A stretch of DNA of 64,000 nucleotides from Streptomyces sp. NBC_00223 (GTDB lineage: Bacteria; Actinomycetota; Actinomycetes; Streptomycetales; Streptomycetaceae). The translations under genes and the position numbers were made by a program. The notes under the pieces were generated by a model, which saw only the letters and a list, made by a program, of their open reading frames with translations, was not told the origin of the DNA and searched no databases. The stretch spans positions 1,054,001 to 1,118,000 of the forward strand of contig NZ_CP108109.1 in assembly GCF_036199905.1 (NCBI RefSeq). Direction: 5' to 3'. Positions 1 through 8,435 of the stretch are shown one piece after another. The stretch's first letter is position 1. Every line of letters begins with the position of its first letter.

Positions 1-72
1 GGAGGGGATGTCCAGTTCCCGGAGTACGGGCTCGACCCCCAGGTGCGAGTGCTCATCGAGGAGCGCGGTCAT
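1..72 (-). CDS. IS3-family transposase OrfB, N-terminal fragment (runs off the window)
   Basis: The first 24 codons of the DDE transposase subunit of an IS3-family element. The ATG at 72 overlaps the TGA of OrfA in an ATGA arrangement, and the peptide begins MTALLDEHSHLGVEP, a usual type of OrfB start. The catalytic part lies outside the window. OrfA has a T6 run on the coding strand near its end, so an OrfAB fusion by frameshifting is possible, as known for IS3 elements; this is inference. Confidence 0.6.
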   Translation of the reverse strand, partial: MTALLDEHSHLGVEPVLRELDIPS

Positions 73-377
73 CTGGGCCGGGTCGGGTCGAGCTGGGCCG
101 CGAAAAAAGCCGAGGCCGTCCGCAGGACCTCATTGGCACGCTTGAGCTGGGCATTCTCCTTGCGCAGGGCGGCCAGCTCCTCCCGCTCGGCAGTGGTCAG
201 CACATCGTCCCGTTCGCCGGCGTCCGCCTCGGCCTGGCGGATCCAGTTGCGCAGGGCCTCGTGGTGCACGCCGAGTTCCTCGGCCATGCGACGGATCACG
301 GGCTTCGGCTCGGCCGCCCGGTACAACCGCACCGCACGCTCACGCAACTCCAGCGGGTACTTCCTCGGGGCAGGCAT
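69..377 (-). CDS. IS3-family transposase OrfA (helix-turn-helix subunit)
   Basis: A 102-residue protein starting MPAPRKYPLELRERAVRLY. It carries the HTH_Tnp_1 fold: the first helices, then VIRRMAEELGVHHEALRNWIRQAE as the DNA-recognition helix-turn-helix, then a leucine-rich coiled coil (ELAALRKENAQLKRANEVL) typical of IS3 OrfA dimerisation. A longer upstream ATG at 431 exists, but the start at 377 matches the family. Its stop overlaps the OrfB start. It binds the IS ends. The inverted repeat that should bound the element beyond 377 could not be fixed from one end. Confidence 0.85.
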   Translation of the reverse strand: MPAPRKYPLELRERAVRLYRAAEPKPVIRRMAEELGVHHEALRNWIRQAEADAGERDDVLTTAEREELAALRKENAQLKRANEVLRTASAFFAAQLDPTRPR

Positions 378-554
378 CGTCAGGGCTCCTCTCATGAAAC
401 CCATCTGACCTGCTGTCACCATTCCCCGCATCTCGGGGGAACCTCACAGTGAGCTGGGGCAGGACGTGTGCTGGGCTGCCGGGCTCCCGTATACGGGTCC
501 GGCGCAAGCCGCAAACCGGTAGCGCTCTGCCTTCCGCTTACATAACTTGACACA

Positions 555-1838
555 ATGAAAAGCGGGACGACAGATGCGGCTGACGACCCGAGCGTGGGCG
601 GTTCCACCGGCTATGCCTCGGCACGGGACCTGCCGTCGGTTCGCCAGTTGCGTCAGCAGCTGGGACAGGCGCGGGCGCTTCGGTTCCTGATCCCCCGTGA
701 CCAGCGCACTGACTTTGCGGCCATCGAACACCAGTTGCAACGGCTGTGCGACACGGTGGACGACTTCTACCGGGTTCTGGGACCCAGGAATTGGATCTTC
801 CACGAGAGTCTCCCCGTCGATGCCGTCGAGGAACTCCTTGCCTCTGGTGATGGGCCCGATGCCGCCGAGGAGGCGTTCATCGCCCTGTACACCGACTACG
901 ACGCCCTCGCGCTTCGGCTCCACGTCATCAACAGGCTGCCGGCCCTGCGCAAGCGTCGACAGCTGATCCTCAAGGCCCACGAGGACTATGCCGCCGGCCG
1001 CTACTACAGCTGCATCCACCTGTTGTTGAGCGTCATGGACGGCTTCGTCAACGAGTTCGAGACCGTACGCCGGGGCCTGCATGCCCGGCAGGCCGAGGAT
1101 CTCCACGCCTGGGACAGCGTCGTCGGGCACCACATGGGCCTGGCCAACGCACACAAGACGTTCACCAAGGGAAAAAGCGCCACCAACGAGGAGCCCGTCT
1201 ACGAGCTCTACCGCAACGGCATCGTCCACGGCAGCCTGCTCAACTACGACAACGTCGTGGTGGCCACCAAAGCCTGGAACCGCCTGTTCGCAGTCGTCGA
1301 CTGGGCCAACGCCACGATCAAGGAAAAGACCCCACCACCACCGCGGCCAACCTGGAAACAGCTGTGGCGATCACTGTCCGAACTGAGCAGAAACCAGCAG
1401 GCCAACGACGCTTGGAAGCCGTGTCGCGTCAGCGCAGACGACTCAAACTTCGCCCAGGAGGCCCCAGCATCGGCGACCGAGCAGTTCCTGACTGCCTGGA
1501 CCCGGCGCAACTACGGGCAGATGGCGCAGTGGATCTCACAGCCCTCCCAGGACACGTACGGCGCTGCCATGCCCCGCGAGGTGCGAATGCAGTACGCAGA
1601 CCACGCGCTGACGGCCTTCGCCATCCTGGCCGTCGACCACATCGCGCCGGCCTCCTGCCTGGTAGATGTCGAACTGCGTTTGGCCGGCCAACACGAGGAC
1701 GAACCCCTGCGGACCGCGATTCGATGGCTGTACGAGGACGCCGACGGGCAACCCGTATCGTCGCTTCTGCCCGGCCAATGGCGCCTGTACTGCTGGGAAC
1801 CGTACCGATTCGACCCGCCGCTCGGTTTCGCTTACTGA
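555..1838 (+). CDS. Hypothetical protein, about 427 aa, with an IS insertion in its stop codon
   Basis: I do not recognise the family. The protein is a soluble, mostly helical protein without signal peptide or membrane segment. Residues about 20-260 form one unit (RALRFLIPRDQRTDFAAIEHQLQRL, YYSCIHLLLSVMDGFVNEFE, YRNGIVHGSLLNYDN), the last reminiscent of Abi/RiboL-PSP-HEPN-like helical proteins (a weak resemblance only). The C-terminal 150 residues look like a separate alpha/beta domain. No Shine-Dalgarno sequence precedes the ATG, so the start is uncertain. The reading frame ends GFAY-stop, where Tyr and TGA are contributed by the TA duplication and left end of the IS at 1835; without the IS it ends GFA-TAA. 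The protein is therefore essentially intact. Confidence 0.75.
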   Translation: MKSGTTDAADDPSVGGSTGYASARDLPSVRQLRQQLGQARALRFLIPRDQRTDFAAIEHQLQRLCDTVDDFYRVLGPRNWIFHESLPVDAVEELLASGDGPDAAEEAFIALYTDYDALALRLHVINRLPALRKRRQLILKAHEDYAAGRYYSCIHLLLSVMDGFVNEFETVRRGLHARQAEDLHAWDSVVGHHMGLANAHKTFTKGKSATNEEPVYELYRNGIVHGSLLNYDNVVVATKAWNRLFAVVDWANATIKEKTPPPPRPTWKQLWRSLSELSRNQQANDAWKPCRVSADDSNFAQEAPASATEQFLTAWTRRNYGQMAQWISQPSQDTYGAAMPREVRMQYADHALTAFAILAVDHIAPASCLVDVELRLAGQHEDEPLRTAIRWLYEDADGQPVSSLLPGQWRLYCWEPYRFDPPLGFAY

Positions 1839-2721
1839 TCATTTCAGAATGAGTTTGGTTCAGAGTCTTGGCAGTTGGGCCGGTGGGCGGCAGAGTTCTG
1901 CAGGTGTCGGATGATCTTGTGCCTGATGATCTGTGGGATCGTGTCGCCCCGCTGCTTCCTTCTCGCCCGCCGCGACGTCGGCGGCATCCAGGGCGACTGC
2001 CGGCGGATGACCGTGCGGCTCTGCGGGGCATCGTCTACGTCTTGCGCACGGGTGTGACTTGGGCGGACGTGCCGACCGAGACGATCGGCTGCAGTGGGGT
2101 GACGTGCTGGCGGCGTCTGCGGGACTGGACCGCGGCTGGCGTCTGGCCCCGCCTGCACGAGATGCTCCTCGCGGAACTCCGCGGAGCCGGGCTGCTGGAC
2201 ATGGACGGCTCCGCGGTCGACGGCTCGCACGTCCGGGCCCTGAATGGGGGGCTCACACTGGACCTTCGCCGGTCGACCGCGGCCGCCGGGGCAGCAAGCA
2301 TCATCTGATCACCGACCGGCACGGAACACCCCTTGCGGTGTCGTTGACCGGCGGAAACCGTCACGACGTCACCCAGCTCATGCCCCTGCTCGACGCGATC
2401 CCCCGCATCCGCGGCCTGGTGGGCCGGCCCTGTCACCGACCACGGCGGCTGTTCGCCGACCGCGGCTACGACTACGGCAAATACCGTCGCCTGCTCCGCG
2501 CTCACGGCATCACACCGAAGATCGCACGCAAAGGCACCGCCCACGGATCCGGCCTGGGCAAGACCCGCTGGGGCGTCGAGCGAACCTTCGCCTGGCTCCA
2601 CCAGTTCAAGCGCCTGCGGCCCTGCTACGAGATACGCGCCGACCTCCACCTCGGACTACCCCAACTCGCCTGCAGCATCGACTGCTTGCGATGCCTCCGA
2701 ACCCCATTCTGAAATGATCAG
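1835..2721 (+). mobile_element. IS5-family insertion sequence, about 887 bp, complete
   Basis: Ends are near-perfect inverted repeats: CTGATCATTTCAGAATG at 1835-1851 and its reverse complement at 2705-2721. A TA duplication flanks the element (1833-1834 and 2722-2723), as for the IS427-type branch of IS5. One transposase in two frames fills the interior. Removing the element with one TA copy rebuilds the sequence GGTTTCGCTTAA, so the insertion lies exactly in the TAA stop of the upstream gene. The intact ends and small degree of decay suggest a recent insertion. Confidence 0.9.
1904..2712 (+). CDS. IS5-family DDE transposase in two overlapping frames (-1 shift at G6)
   Basis: The first frame (GTG at 1904 to a stop at 2308) encodes the DUF4096-type N-terminus (LVPDDLWDRVAPLLP, LRGIVYVLRTGVTWADVP, CWRRLRDW) and the first acidic residue in MDGSAVDGSH. 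The -1 frame ends at 2712 and supplies the remainder: SKHHLITDRHGTPLAV, LFADRGYD with the second Asp, and WGVERTFAWLHQFKRLR with the Glu. The change of frame falls at GGGGGG (2246-2251). Programmed -1 frameshifting at such runs is known for IS5/IS427 relatives; a missing G through sequencing error would look the same. Confidence 0.85.
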
Positions 2722-2723
2722 TA

Positions 2724-3446
2724 AGGCGACAAGGCTCACTTCGCTTGAACGAATGCGCCCCTCTCACGACTCCGGGGCGCCCCTCACTCCCCGCGCGCAC
2801 GTGCACCCTTTCCCTTCCTCGCCCTATCGGATTACTGTTTGCAATGAGCCCAGCACGAAGAGCCAGAATGGCATGCACTATTGGCATATTCACGGTCCGC
2901 ATGGCAGCTCATATTTCCGCCGACAGGGGGACGTCATGGTCCGCTTCATTCAAGCGACAGACCGACCGAACCTGAGCGTATGCGACCGGGCACGTGAGCT
3001 TCGTAGCGCGATTCACCCGTGACCGGCCGGACAAATCACTCATTCGAGTAGTCCGCAGGAGGCAGCGCGGTCCTCATTCGGCCGCTCGAGGCCTGGTCGG
3101 CCAGCTGCTGGTCCAGGGGCACATGCTCCTGCGACGATGCCTGCCCCTGCGCCCTTTGTCCAGGCCACGCCACCTGTGCTTCTGCCTATAGGCGACACGG
3201 GGTTGGGTATGCTCCTTGCCGCGAGTGAAGCCGATGTTTTACGGTACAACTGCGGGCCCGTTGTGTCTGTTTCCAGAATTCTGGGTATGCCCTGGATTCG
3301 AAGGTGCACCATTGCCCACCGGTTCCGTGGCATCTGGATTCGCAGCGGTATTTGCGCTTCCCGGTCAAAGGTGCGCGGAACGGCCAGGCAGTGCTGCTAG
3401 TGGCTCAGGCCGGTGAAACGTCCGGCCGGTCGGGGAGGGTGACTGC
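2724..3446. other. Long intergenic stretch with no convincing gene
   Basis: About 720 bases between the IS right end and the DUF397 gene. Open frames on both strands are short, lack good ribosome-binding sites and show no recognisable protein. Base composition is more AT-rich than the surroundings (around 2830-2960), as expected for degraded or regulatory DNA. I see no inverted repeats or RNA gene. Confidence 0.5.
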
Positions 3447-3653
3447 GTGACAAGCATGTCTGGCCGATGGCGCAAGAGCAGCTACAGCGGAAACGAGTAC
3501 GAGTGCGTAGAAGTGGCCCTGGACCCCGGCCAAGTGCGGGTGCGCGACTCGACAGACCGATTAGGGCCGGAGCTTCAGGTCTCAGCCTCCGCGTGGCGTG
3601 CGTTCGTGGCCGACGTGGCCTGCGGACGCCTGGCTGGCCCGTGGCCGGTGTGA
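3447..3653 (+). CDS. DUF397 domain protein, 68 aa
   Basis: A complete small DUF397 protein: WRKSSYSGNEYECVEVA, then QVRVRDSTDRLGPELQVSASAWRAFVADV, which are the two conserved blocks of the family. DUF397 proteins (BldB is one) usually work beside XRE/DUF5753 regulators in Streptomyces development and secondary-metabolism control; such a regulator lies 1 kb away at 4694-5551. GTG at 3447 was chosen because GGGAGG sits at proper spacing; an in-frame ATG at 3456 is the alternative. Only 19 bases separate it from the next gene, so the two are probably co-transcribed. Confidence 0.9.
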   Translation: MTSMSGRWRKSSYSGNEYECVEVALDPGQVRVRDSTDRLGPELQVSASAWRAFVADVACGRLAGPWPV

Positions 3654-3672
3654 GGCCGGGGGTAGGAGCCTC

Positions 3673-4053
3673 GTGAGGCCCGCACGCGACCTGCTACTGG
3701 ACGAGGCACTGCAACAGCGGGCCTGGAGTTGGCTGCGCCGCGCAGGTGTATACGTCCTGGGAGGCGGGCTCGGGTTGCTTGCTGCCGGCGCCGCGTCGGT
3801 CTCGGTCGACCATCCGCGGGCCAAGCTGATTGTCTGGGCCGCAACGCTCGTGGCTCTGCTGCTGCTGTGGGGAGCGGGAGTCTGGGCGTGGGAAACCCTC
3901 AAGGCACGGCGTTCAGCCGTCGGCAGACCCACCGTGACACCGGACTGTCCGGATGCTTCGGCCGTTGGCGGGAATTCCGCAGGCCAGAACGCCGTCGATG
4001 CGGATGGGCGTCCACGAGGGGACGGCGGGCCGCATGACGTTCCGTTCAGGTGA
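3673..4053 (+). CDS. Small membrane protein, about 126 aa
   Basis: The GTG at 3673, preceded by GGTAGGAGCC, gives MRPARDLLLDEALQQRAWSW. Two hydrophobic helices follow: VYVLGGGLGLLAAGAASV and LIVWAATLVALLLLWGAGVW. A short hydrophilic, Gly/Asp-rich tail of about 50 residues remains, probably cytoplasmic. No enzymatic motif is visible. It lies directly after the DUF397 gene on the same strand. The function is unknown. Confidence 0.7.
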   Translation: MRPARDLLLDEALQQRAWSWLRRAGVYVLGGGLGLLAAGAASVSVDHPRAKLIVWAATLVALLLLWGAGVWAWETLKARRSAVGRPTVTPDCPDASAVGGNSAGQNAVDADGRPRGDGGPHDVPFR

Positions 4054-4069
4054 AGGCCGACGGTGCGCG

Positions 4070-4645
4070 TTACTCGGCGCTGCCGCTCGGCGGAGTTCCA
4101 CCTGGAGGTAGCGGGGAGCCGCCGGTACGGGGAGGGCCTGATCCGGAGCGGCCGGCCCTCCGACGTATCCACCGCCGGATCCCGGCCGCCCCCAAGGTGA
4201 GTATCAGGCCTCCGACGGCCGAGAGCGGGATCGCGTGCGAGACATCGAGAAGGCGTCCGCTCACTGCGAGCGCTCCGGCCGTGACGCCGATGAACACGAC
4301 CGGCGCCACGACCAGAATCAGCACCCATGAGCCGTATGCGTGCAGCGTGCGGCGCTGTTCCCGGGCGTGAGCGGCCTCCTCCTGGATACGGGCCTGCGAC
4401 TCCGCCTCCAGCCGACGGATCGCGTTGTCCGTTGCGGCCTGGTCGCGGCGGATCGCGGAGTTGGTCTCCTCCTGCCGGACCTTCAGCCACCGGTCGGTGG
4501 TCGCGTCGTCCTGCACCGCACGAGTCGGCGGACACGGACCGTCGTCAGTGCCGTCGCTCGACGGTCGCGCCTCCTGATCGGCGGGCTCCCGCTGCCCACC
4601 GCCAGCAGCACGAGCGTCATTTCGCGCTTCCTGCTCCCGGCTCAT
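4070..4645 (-). CDS. Coiled-coil membrane protein, 191 aa
   Basis: An N-terminal hydrophilic stretch of about 45 residues leads to a charged helix (DRWLKVRQEETNSAIRRDQ, then DNAIRRLEAESQARIQEEAAHAREQRR), predicted as a coiled coil. Two transmembrane helices follow (WVLILVVAPVVFIGVTAGAL and IPLSAVGGLILTLGAAGI), then an Arg-rich, Pro/Gly-rich tail. It is convergent with the membrane gene ending at 4053, leaving 16 bases between them. No known family was recognised. Confidence 0.65.
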   Translation of the reverse strand: MSREQEARNDARAAGGGQREPADQEARPSSDGTDDGPCPPTRAVQDDATTDRWLKVRQEETNSAIRRDQAATDNAIRRLEAESQARIQEEAAHAREQRRTLHAYGSWVLILVVAPVVFIGVTAGALAVSGRLLDVSHAIPLSAVGGLILTLGAAGIRRWIRRRAGRSGSGPPRTGGSPLPPGGTPPSGSAE

Positions 4646-4693
4646 ATACCTGGGACTCTCCGGCTCTCTTCAGAACGCTGAGCTTGGGGACTC

Positions 4694-5551
4694 TCAGTTG
4701 CCGCCGACCTCCGCCATGGCCTGTTCGATGCGAGCGGCGGAATCGTCCCCGCGCAGCGCGCCCGCGAAGATTTCGTCGAAGCACCTCTGGTAAGCGGCGA
4801 GCAAGGGGTCCGTGCCGCTGGTCATGCTGCCGGTGGCGTGCTCCAGGTACAGCAGGTCGGTGTCGTCGAAGTATCCGAGCAGCACGAAGCTGCCGAGAGT
4901 GCTGTAGTGGAAGGGAAACGTCCTGGGCAGGATCGCGATGTCGACACGGGGTCGGCTGCCCAGCTCCAGCAACCGGGCAAGCTGGCCGCGCAGCACCTGG
5001 GGGCTGCCAGGGTTCTTGCCCAGCGCCTCTTCGGCGACGACGAACCGGGTAACGACTTCACCTTGTTCATCGAACAGCCAGTCGCTCCTTTCCACACGCA
5101 TGTCGATCAGCCGCTGGAGCCTGTCGGAGTCCGCCACACGCGGTCGTAGCAGCGCCGCTGAGTACTCGGCCGTCTGCAACTGCCCCGGTATGACGATCGG
5201 ATGGAAAGCGCGCACGGAGACCGCCGCCTGCTCCAGGCCCAGATACTGGCTGAACTGCGGGCTGAGCAGGTCGTGGTACTTCGCCCACCAGCTTGACCCC
5301 TTGCTTCCGCGCGCGGCCTTCTCCACAAGGGCGACCAGGTCTGGATCGGTGACCTTGTAGAGGGCGAGCAGAGCCCGGACGTCCTTGAGCGACAGCCCGA
5401 CCTGCCCGGCCTCGACCCGGACCAACTTCGACGGTGACCACCCGAGCGTCTCGGCCACCTGACGCTGAGTCATTCCCTGGGCCTCACGGCCCCGACGCAG
5501 TTCTCGGCGCAGCGTTCGGCGATGCCGGCTCGGATCCAGATGCCTGGCCAT
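4694..5551 (-). CDS. XRE-family regulator with DUF5753 domain
   Basis: The start at 5551 gives MARHLDPSRHRRTLRRELRR. Residues 13-68 are an XRE helix-turn-helix (GMTQRQVAETLGWSPSKLVRVEAG), and residues 95-275 match the DUF5753 pattern (SQYLGLEQAAVSVRAFHPIVIPGQLQTAEYSAALL, then VDIAILPRTFPFHYSTLGSFVLL). About 285 residues is the usual length. Such proteins bind DNA near linked DUF397 genes and tune development or antibiotic genes in Streptomyces. The AT-rich palindrome at 5625-5635 is a plausible operator. A longer reading from 5611 is possible but unlike the family. Confidence 0.9.
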   Translation of the reverse strand: MARHLDPSRHRRTLRRELRRGREAQGMTQRQVAETLGWSPSKLVRVEAGQVGLSLKDVRALLALYKVTDPDLVALVEKAARGSKGSSWWAKYHDLLSPQFSQYLGLEQAAVSVRAFHPIVIPGQLQTAEYSAALLRPRVADSDRLQRLIDMRVERSDWLFDEQGEVVTRFVVAEEALGKNPGSPQVLRGQLARLLELGSRPRVDIAILPRTFPFHYSTLGSFVLLGYFDDTDLLYLEHATGSMTSGTDPLLAAYQRCFDEIFAGALRGDDSAARIEQAMAEVGGN

Positions 5552-6103
5552 GCCACTCCCCTCACCCGGACGGACAGGTACGTCACACGGCACTTCGCCG
5601 CCTATCGTCACGCGCCCAACTTTCAGCTACTAGCTAATTTTTAGGCCCCAGCCATTTTATGAGCTGAAGTCATATCCTTACTGTCAGCACTCTATCTGAC
5701 CCGAATGGGTTACAGACTACGACCCGCGACTCCCGGAAGTTCCAACGCGCCCCATGCGCAACTGGGCGCCGCTGTCAGCAGATACGCGGCGCCCGCAAGG
5801 CAGCAGGGCTCACCCCCTGACATCGGCGCGCGCACCGCTGGCGACGGTGCGGCCCCCGCCCGACACGCCGGTCCGAGCCACCCACGCCCCCTGCCTCCAG
5901 TGTCTGGAAGAGGTCACCAAAGCTCTCGGCGTGCCGGACACCTCCGCCGTAGACCAGGCGTGCGCTCACGCACTTATCACCGATCCGCAGCGAGGCCAAA
6001 TCGCGCGCTCTGCGGATCCTCGACGCACGCGATACCCCGACCGAACCCCACCCAGCCCAGCGCTTTCCCTCAGCCGCCGAGAGACCTACCGCGGAGAAGC
6101 CCC
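5552..6103. promoter_or_regulatory. Divergent promoter and leader region
   Basis: About 550 bases between the XRE gene (minus) and the 6104 operon (plus). 5615-5705 is strikingly AT-rich for this window and contains the perfect inverted repeat AGCTA-C-TAGCT at 5625-5635, a candidate operator. The distal half is GC-rich leader sequence and holds the conserved hairpin element at 5982-6018, 85 bases before the first ATG. The open frame running through the leader was not called: it lacks a ribosome-binding site and has shadow-like composition. Confidence 0.5.
5982..6018 (+). promoter_or_regulatory. Conserved leader hairpin element, copy 1
   Basis: A perfect 9-bp inverted repeat, GATCCGCAG and CTGCGGATC, flanks a 19-nt loop containing GGCCAAATCGC. 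It is preceded by TATCACC and followed by CTCG. The same flanks, loop core, spacing and right arm recur at 10337-10373 upstream of another operon. The left arm differs at two positions, and both changes keep pairing as G-U wobbles, which suggests an RNA structure. The role is unknown: attenuator, protein-binding leader or operator. Confidence 0.6.
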
Positions 6104-7234
6104 ATGCGCCCTGACCCGACCGTCGTCACCATCCAGCGAGAAGGCAGGCGCGTCATCGCCCGCACCAGAGACCCGGCGCACCAAGACGCCGCCGAAGACG
6201 GACGGAACGACTACCCGTACGCCCACCTCACCGCCCCGCTGCGGCAGCGCGGCCTGGTGTGCACCGTCGAGTACGGCCTGAGCGACTACATCGTCCACGC
6301 CGAACTCCCCGACGGCAGCGCCCTGATCATCTCCCCGCCCCAGGAGCCGGCCACCGACCATCCGCCCGGGTACCCGGAAAGCTGGCTGGTCACCCGAGAA
6401 CATCCCTACGACCTCACAGTTCCCGAAGTCCTCTACAACTCCGAGCCCGCAGGCCCCCACGCCCGCAACAGGGGCAGCACCGCTGCGCTCCTGGCCGCCA
6501 TCGACGCCCGCCTGGACCAGCTCGGCCTGCCCCCACCAGAACGGCACCGTACGCTCGAACCCCTCAACGCCGCAGACGCCGTACTTCACCGCGCCGGCTT
6601 CGTCTCCGAAGTAACCCACCGCGGACGCTTCCACCACCTGCCCGCCGCCATGACCGACCCGGCCGAACAGCGCCACGCGGTGACCCGGGCCGTCGGCATG
6701 CTGCGCGCCGAAGGCTTCACCTACGCCTGCCAGGGCGACCTGCTCGACACCAGCCTGCCGGTCGACACCGGCCACGCGACGAACCTCGGCGACCAGCTCG
6801 GCGACCTCGCCCAGTCCATCTCCCGGGCCGGCCACACCAGCCAAGCCGTTGCGGCCCTGAGCGAACTGACCGCCCCCGGCGAAGGCGTCCTGGACCGACT
6901 CACCGAAATCCTCGACGCCACAGCCGACTGGTGGGAACACCTCGGCGAAGCGGCCGATCCCCTCCACGCCACACGCCTTCGCCGCATCAACCAGCACATG
7001 AGCGTATCCGTCCAGGAGATCCAGGCCCTGCGCAACGAACTGGCCGACCGGCACACCCGGCATCCCCTGTACGCCCCACCCGGCCCGACCACCACGCAGG
7101 AACCCCGTGTCGCCGCAGCGCTGGCGCTCTCACCGGCCGCCCGGCGAACACAACCAGCACCCACACCCGCAGACCCGGCCACTGCTGCTGCCCCGCCACC
7201 GGCCCGCCCCTCCTCCGCCGCCCCCGGCCGCTGA
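6104..7234 (+). CDS. Plasmid-type conserved protein with a repeated LLxxxGF module
   Basis: The start MRPDPTVVTIQREGRRVIAR at 6104 follows GGAGAAGCCCC. Residues 30-115 are a small alpha/beta region (YAHLTAPLRQRGLVCTVEYG). Residues about 155-216 (NAADAVLHRAGFVSEV, FHHLPAAMTDPAEQRHAVTR, AVGMLRAEGFTYACQGDLL) form a module shared with the proteins at 10435, 8436 and 14408. The following helical region (LGDQLGDLAQSISRAGH, GVLDRLTEILDATADW) also aligns with the 10435 protein. The tail is Pro/Ala-rich disorder. First gene of a run to 10313. The function is unknown; the context is conjugative. Confidence 0.75.
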   Translation: MRPDPTVVTIQREGRRVIARTRDPAHQDAAEDGRNDYPYAHLTAPLRQRGLVCTVEYGLSDYIVHAELPDGSALIISPPQEPATDHPPGYPESWLVTREHPYDLTVPEVLYNSEPAGPHARNRGSTAALLAAIDARLDQLGLPPPERHRTLEPLNAADAVLHRAGFVSEVTHRGRFHHLPAAMTDPAEQRHAVTRAVGMLRAEGFTYACQGDLLDTSLPVDTGHATNLGDQLGDLAQSISRAGHTSQAVAALSELTAPGEGVLDRLTEILDATADWWEHLGEAADPLHATRLRRINQHMSVSVQEIQALRNELADRHTRHPLYAPPGPTTTQEPRVAAALALSPAARRTQPAPTPADPATAAAPPPARPSSAAPGR

Positions 7235-7330
7235 CCGGAAACCCTCCCGACGCCCGCCTTGACCAGCACCAGCAGAACCACCCCCTCCCCGCCCGCCCTG
7301 CCCCCGCACCCTGTCCCGAACGGATCTGTC

Positions 7331-8293
7331 ATGCCCCGACCCGCCACCCACTACGACACCCAGCTCATCAAGCGTTTCGGCAGCATCGACGCCTTCCACG
7401 CCCTGCGCAACTCACCCGACCCCGCCGAATGGAGCCCCGCGCTCGACCACATCCGGCTCACCGAGAACGAGAAGACACTGGAAGAGCTGCGCTCCCGCCT
7501 CTGGACGCTCACCGCCACCGGCAACTACCCCCGCACCGGACTGATCGCGCAGCTCGACCCGGTACTCAACGACATGTCCGAACTGGTCGACCTCCGCGAC
7601 GACATCGCCCTCAGCCTGGAACAGCGGCTCGGCCTCCCCGCACCCGAACACGAACCCGCCCACATGTTCGACCCCCACTGGCACCTCACCCCCGCCATAG
7701 GCACCGCCCGCACCACAAAGGCCGGCCCCCTGTCCCACATGGGCCCCGGCCCTGAGACGCACACGCCGCCCCCCAAGGCCGCGCTTTCCGGCTTCGATGC
7801 CCGGATCGAAGCACTCGTCGGCGACCTCGACCAGCTACGGGCGCTCACCGACCAGCCACAAGCCGATCCCGCTCTGCGCGAGCTGAACAACAGTCATCTG
7901 ACGTTGAGCAATGCGGAACTCGTCTGCCTCTTCTACCGCATGCGCATCAACGCCCTTACGAACGGCCGCTGGTACGTGGACGGCCCTCTGGTGACCACCA
8001 TCTGCCAGGCCATCACCGCCCTGGAAACCCACATCACCGACCGGGACGACCACGCCCGCGCCCTGGAACAGCGCCTGGCCCAACTGGAGGCAGACGCCGC
8101 CCGCGACCCGGCCCGCGCCGCCGCCCTGATGTCCGCCGCGCCCCCGACAGCCGTACCGGCCGGGTCCGGTGACCGCTGCGCCGCCGCCCAGGCCGTCTCC
8201 CCCGCAGCACAACACTACGGTTCCGCCACAACCGCAGAGACCGTGACGCCGACTCCGCCGAACGCTGCGCCCGCGCCCGAACGCCGCCGCTGA
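7331..8293 (+). CDS. Plasmid-type hypothetical protein, 320 aa, helical
   Basis: The start is MPRPATHYDTQLIKRFGSID. The protein is rich in amphipathic helix: LTENEKTLEELRSRLWTLT, LDPVLNDMSELVDLRDDIALSLEQRLG, and a coiled coil near the C-terminus (LETHITDRDDHARALEQRLAQLEADAARD). The middle includes LSNAELVCLFYRMRINALTNGRWYVDGPLV. The tail is low-complexity Ala/Pro. No domain was recognised. It probably belongs to the same transcription unit as its neighbours. Many members of this run lack a strong Shine-Dalgarno sequence. Confidence 0.65.
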   Translation: MPRPATHYDTQLIKRFGSIDAFHALRNSPDPAEWSPALDHIRLTENEKTLEELRSRLWTLTATGNYPRTGLIAQLDPVLNDMSELVDLRDDIALSLEQRLGLPAPEHEPAHMFDPHWHLTPAIGTARTTKAGPLSHMGPGPETHTPPPKAALSGFDARIEALVGDLDQLRALTDQPQADPALRELNNSHLTLSNAELVCLFYRMRINALTNGRWYVDGPLVTTICQAITALETHITDRDDHARALEQRLAQLEADAARDPARAAALMSAAPPTAVPAGSGDRCAAAQAVSPAAQHYGSATTAETVTPTPPNAAPAPERRR

Positions 8294-8435
8294 AAAGCCC
8301 GTCCACGCCCAATGGTCCGCGCCACCCACCCGGCGCTGGCCGCACCCCGCTCTGGAGAACCGGTGAACCCGCCCCGCAGATCCGCCCGCGCCTCCGCCCC
8401 TTCCCCCGCCACCGTCCTTCACGAACGGATCCGCC

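Noticed and set aside
547..552. TTGACA as promoter -35 box of the 555 gene
   Set aside because: It ends two bases before the ATG, so no -10 box could fit. It could only serve a start further downstream, for which there is no evidence.
2714..3022. 102-codon open frame after the IS5 element
   Set aside because: It starts inside the IS inverted repeat, has no ribosome-binding site and shows no conserved pattern.
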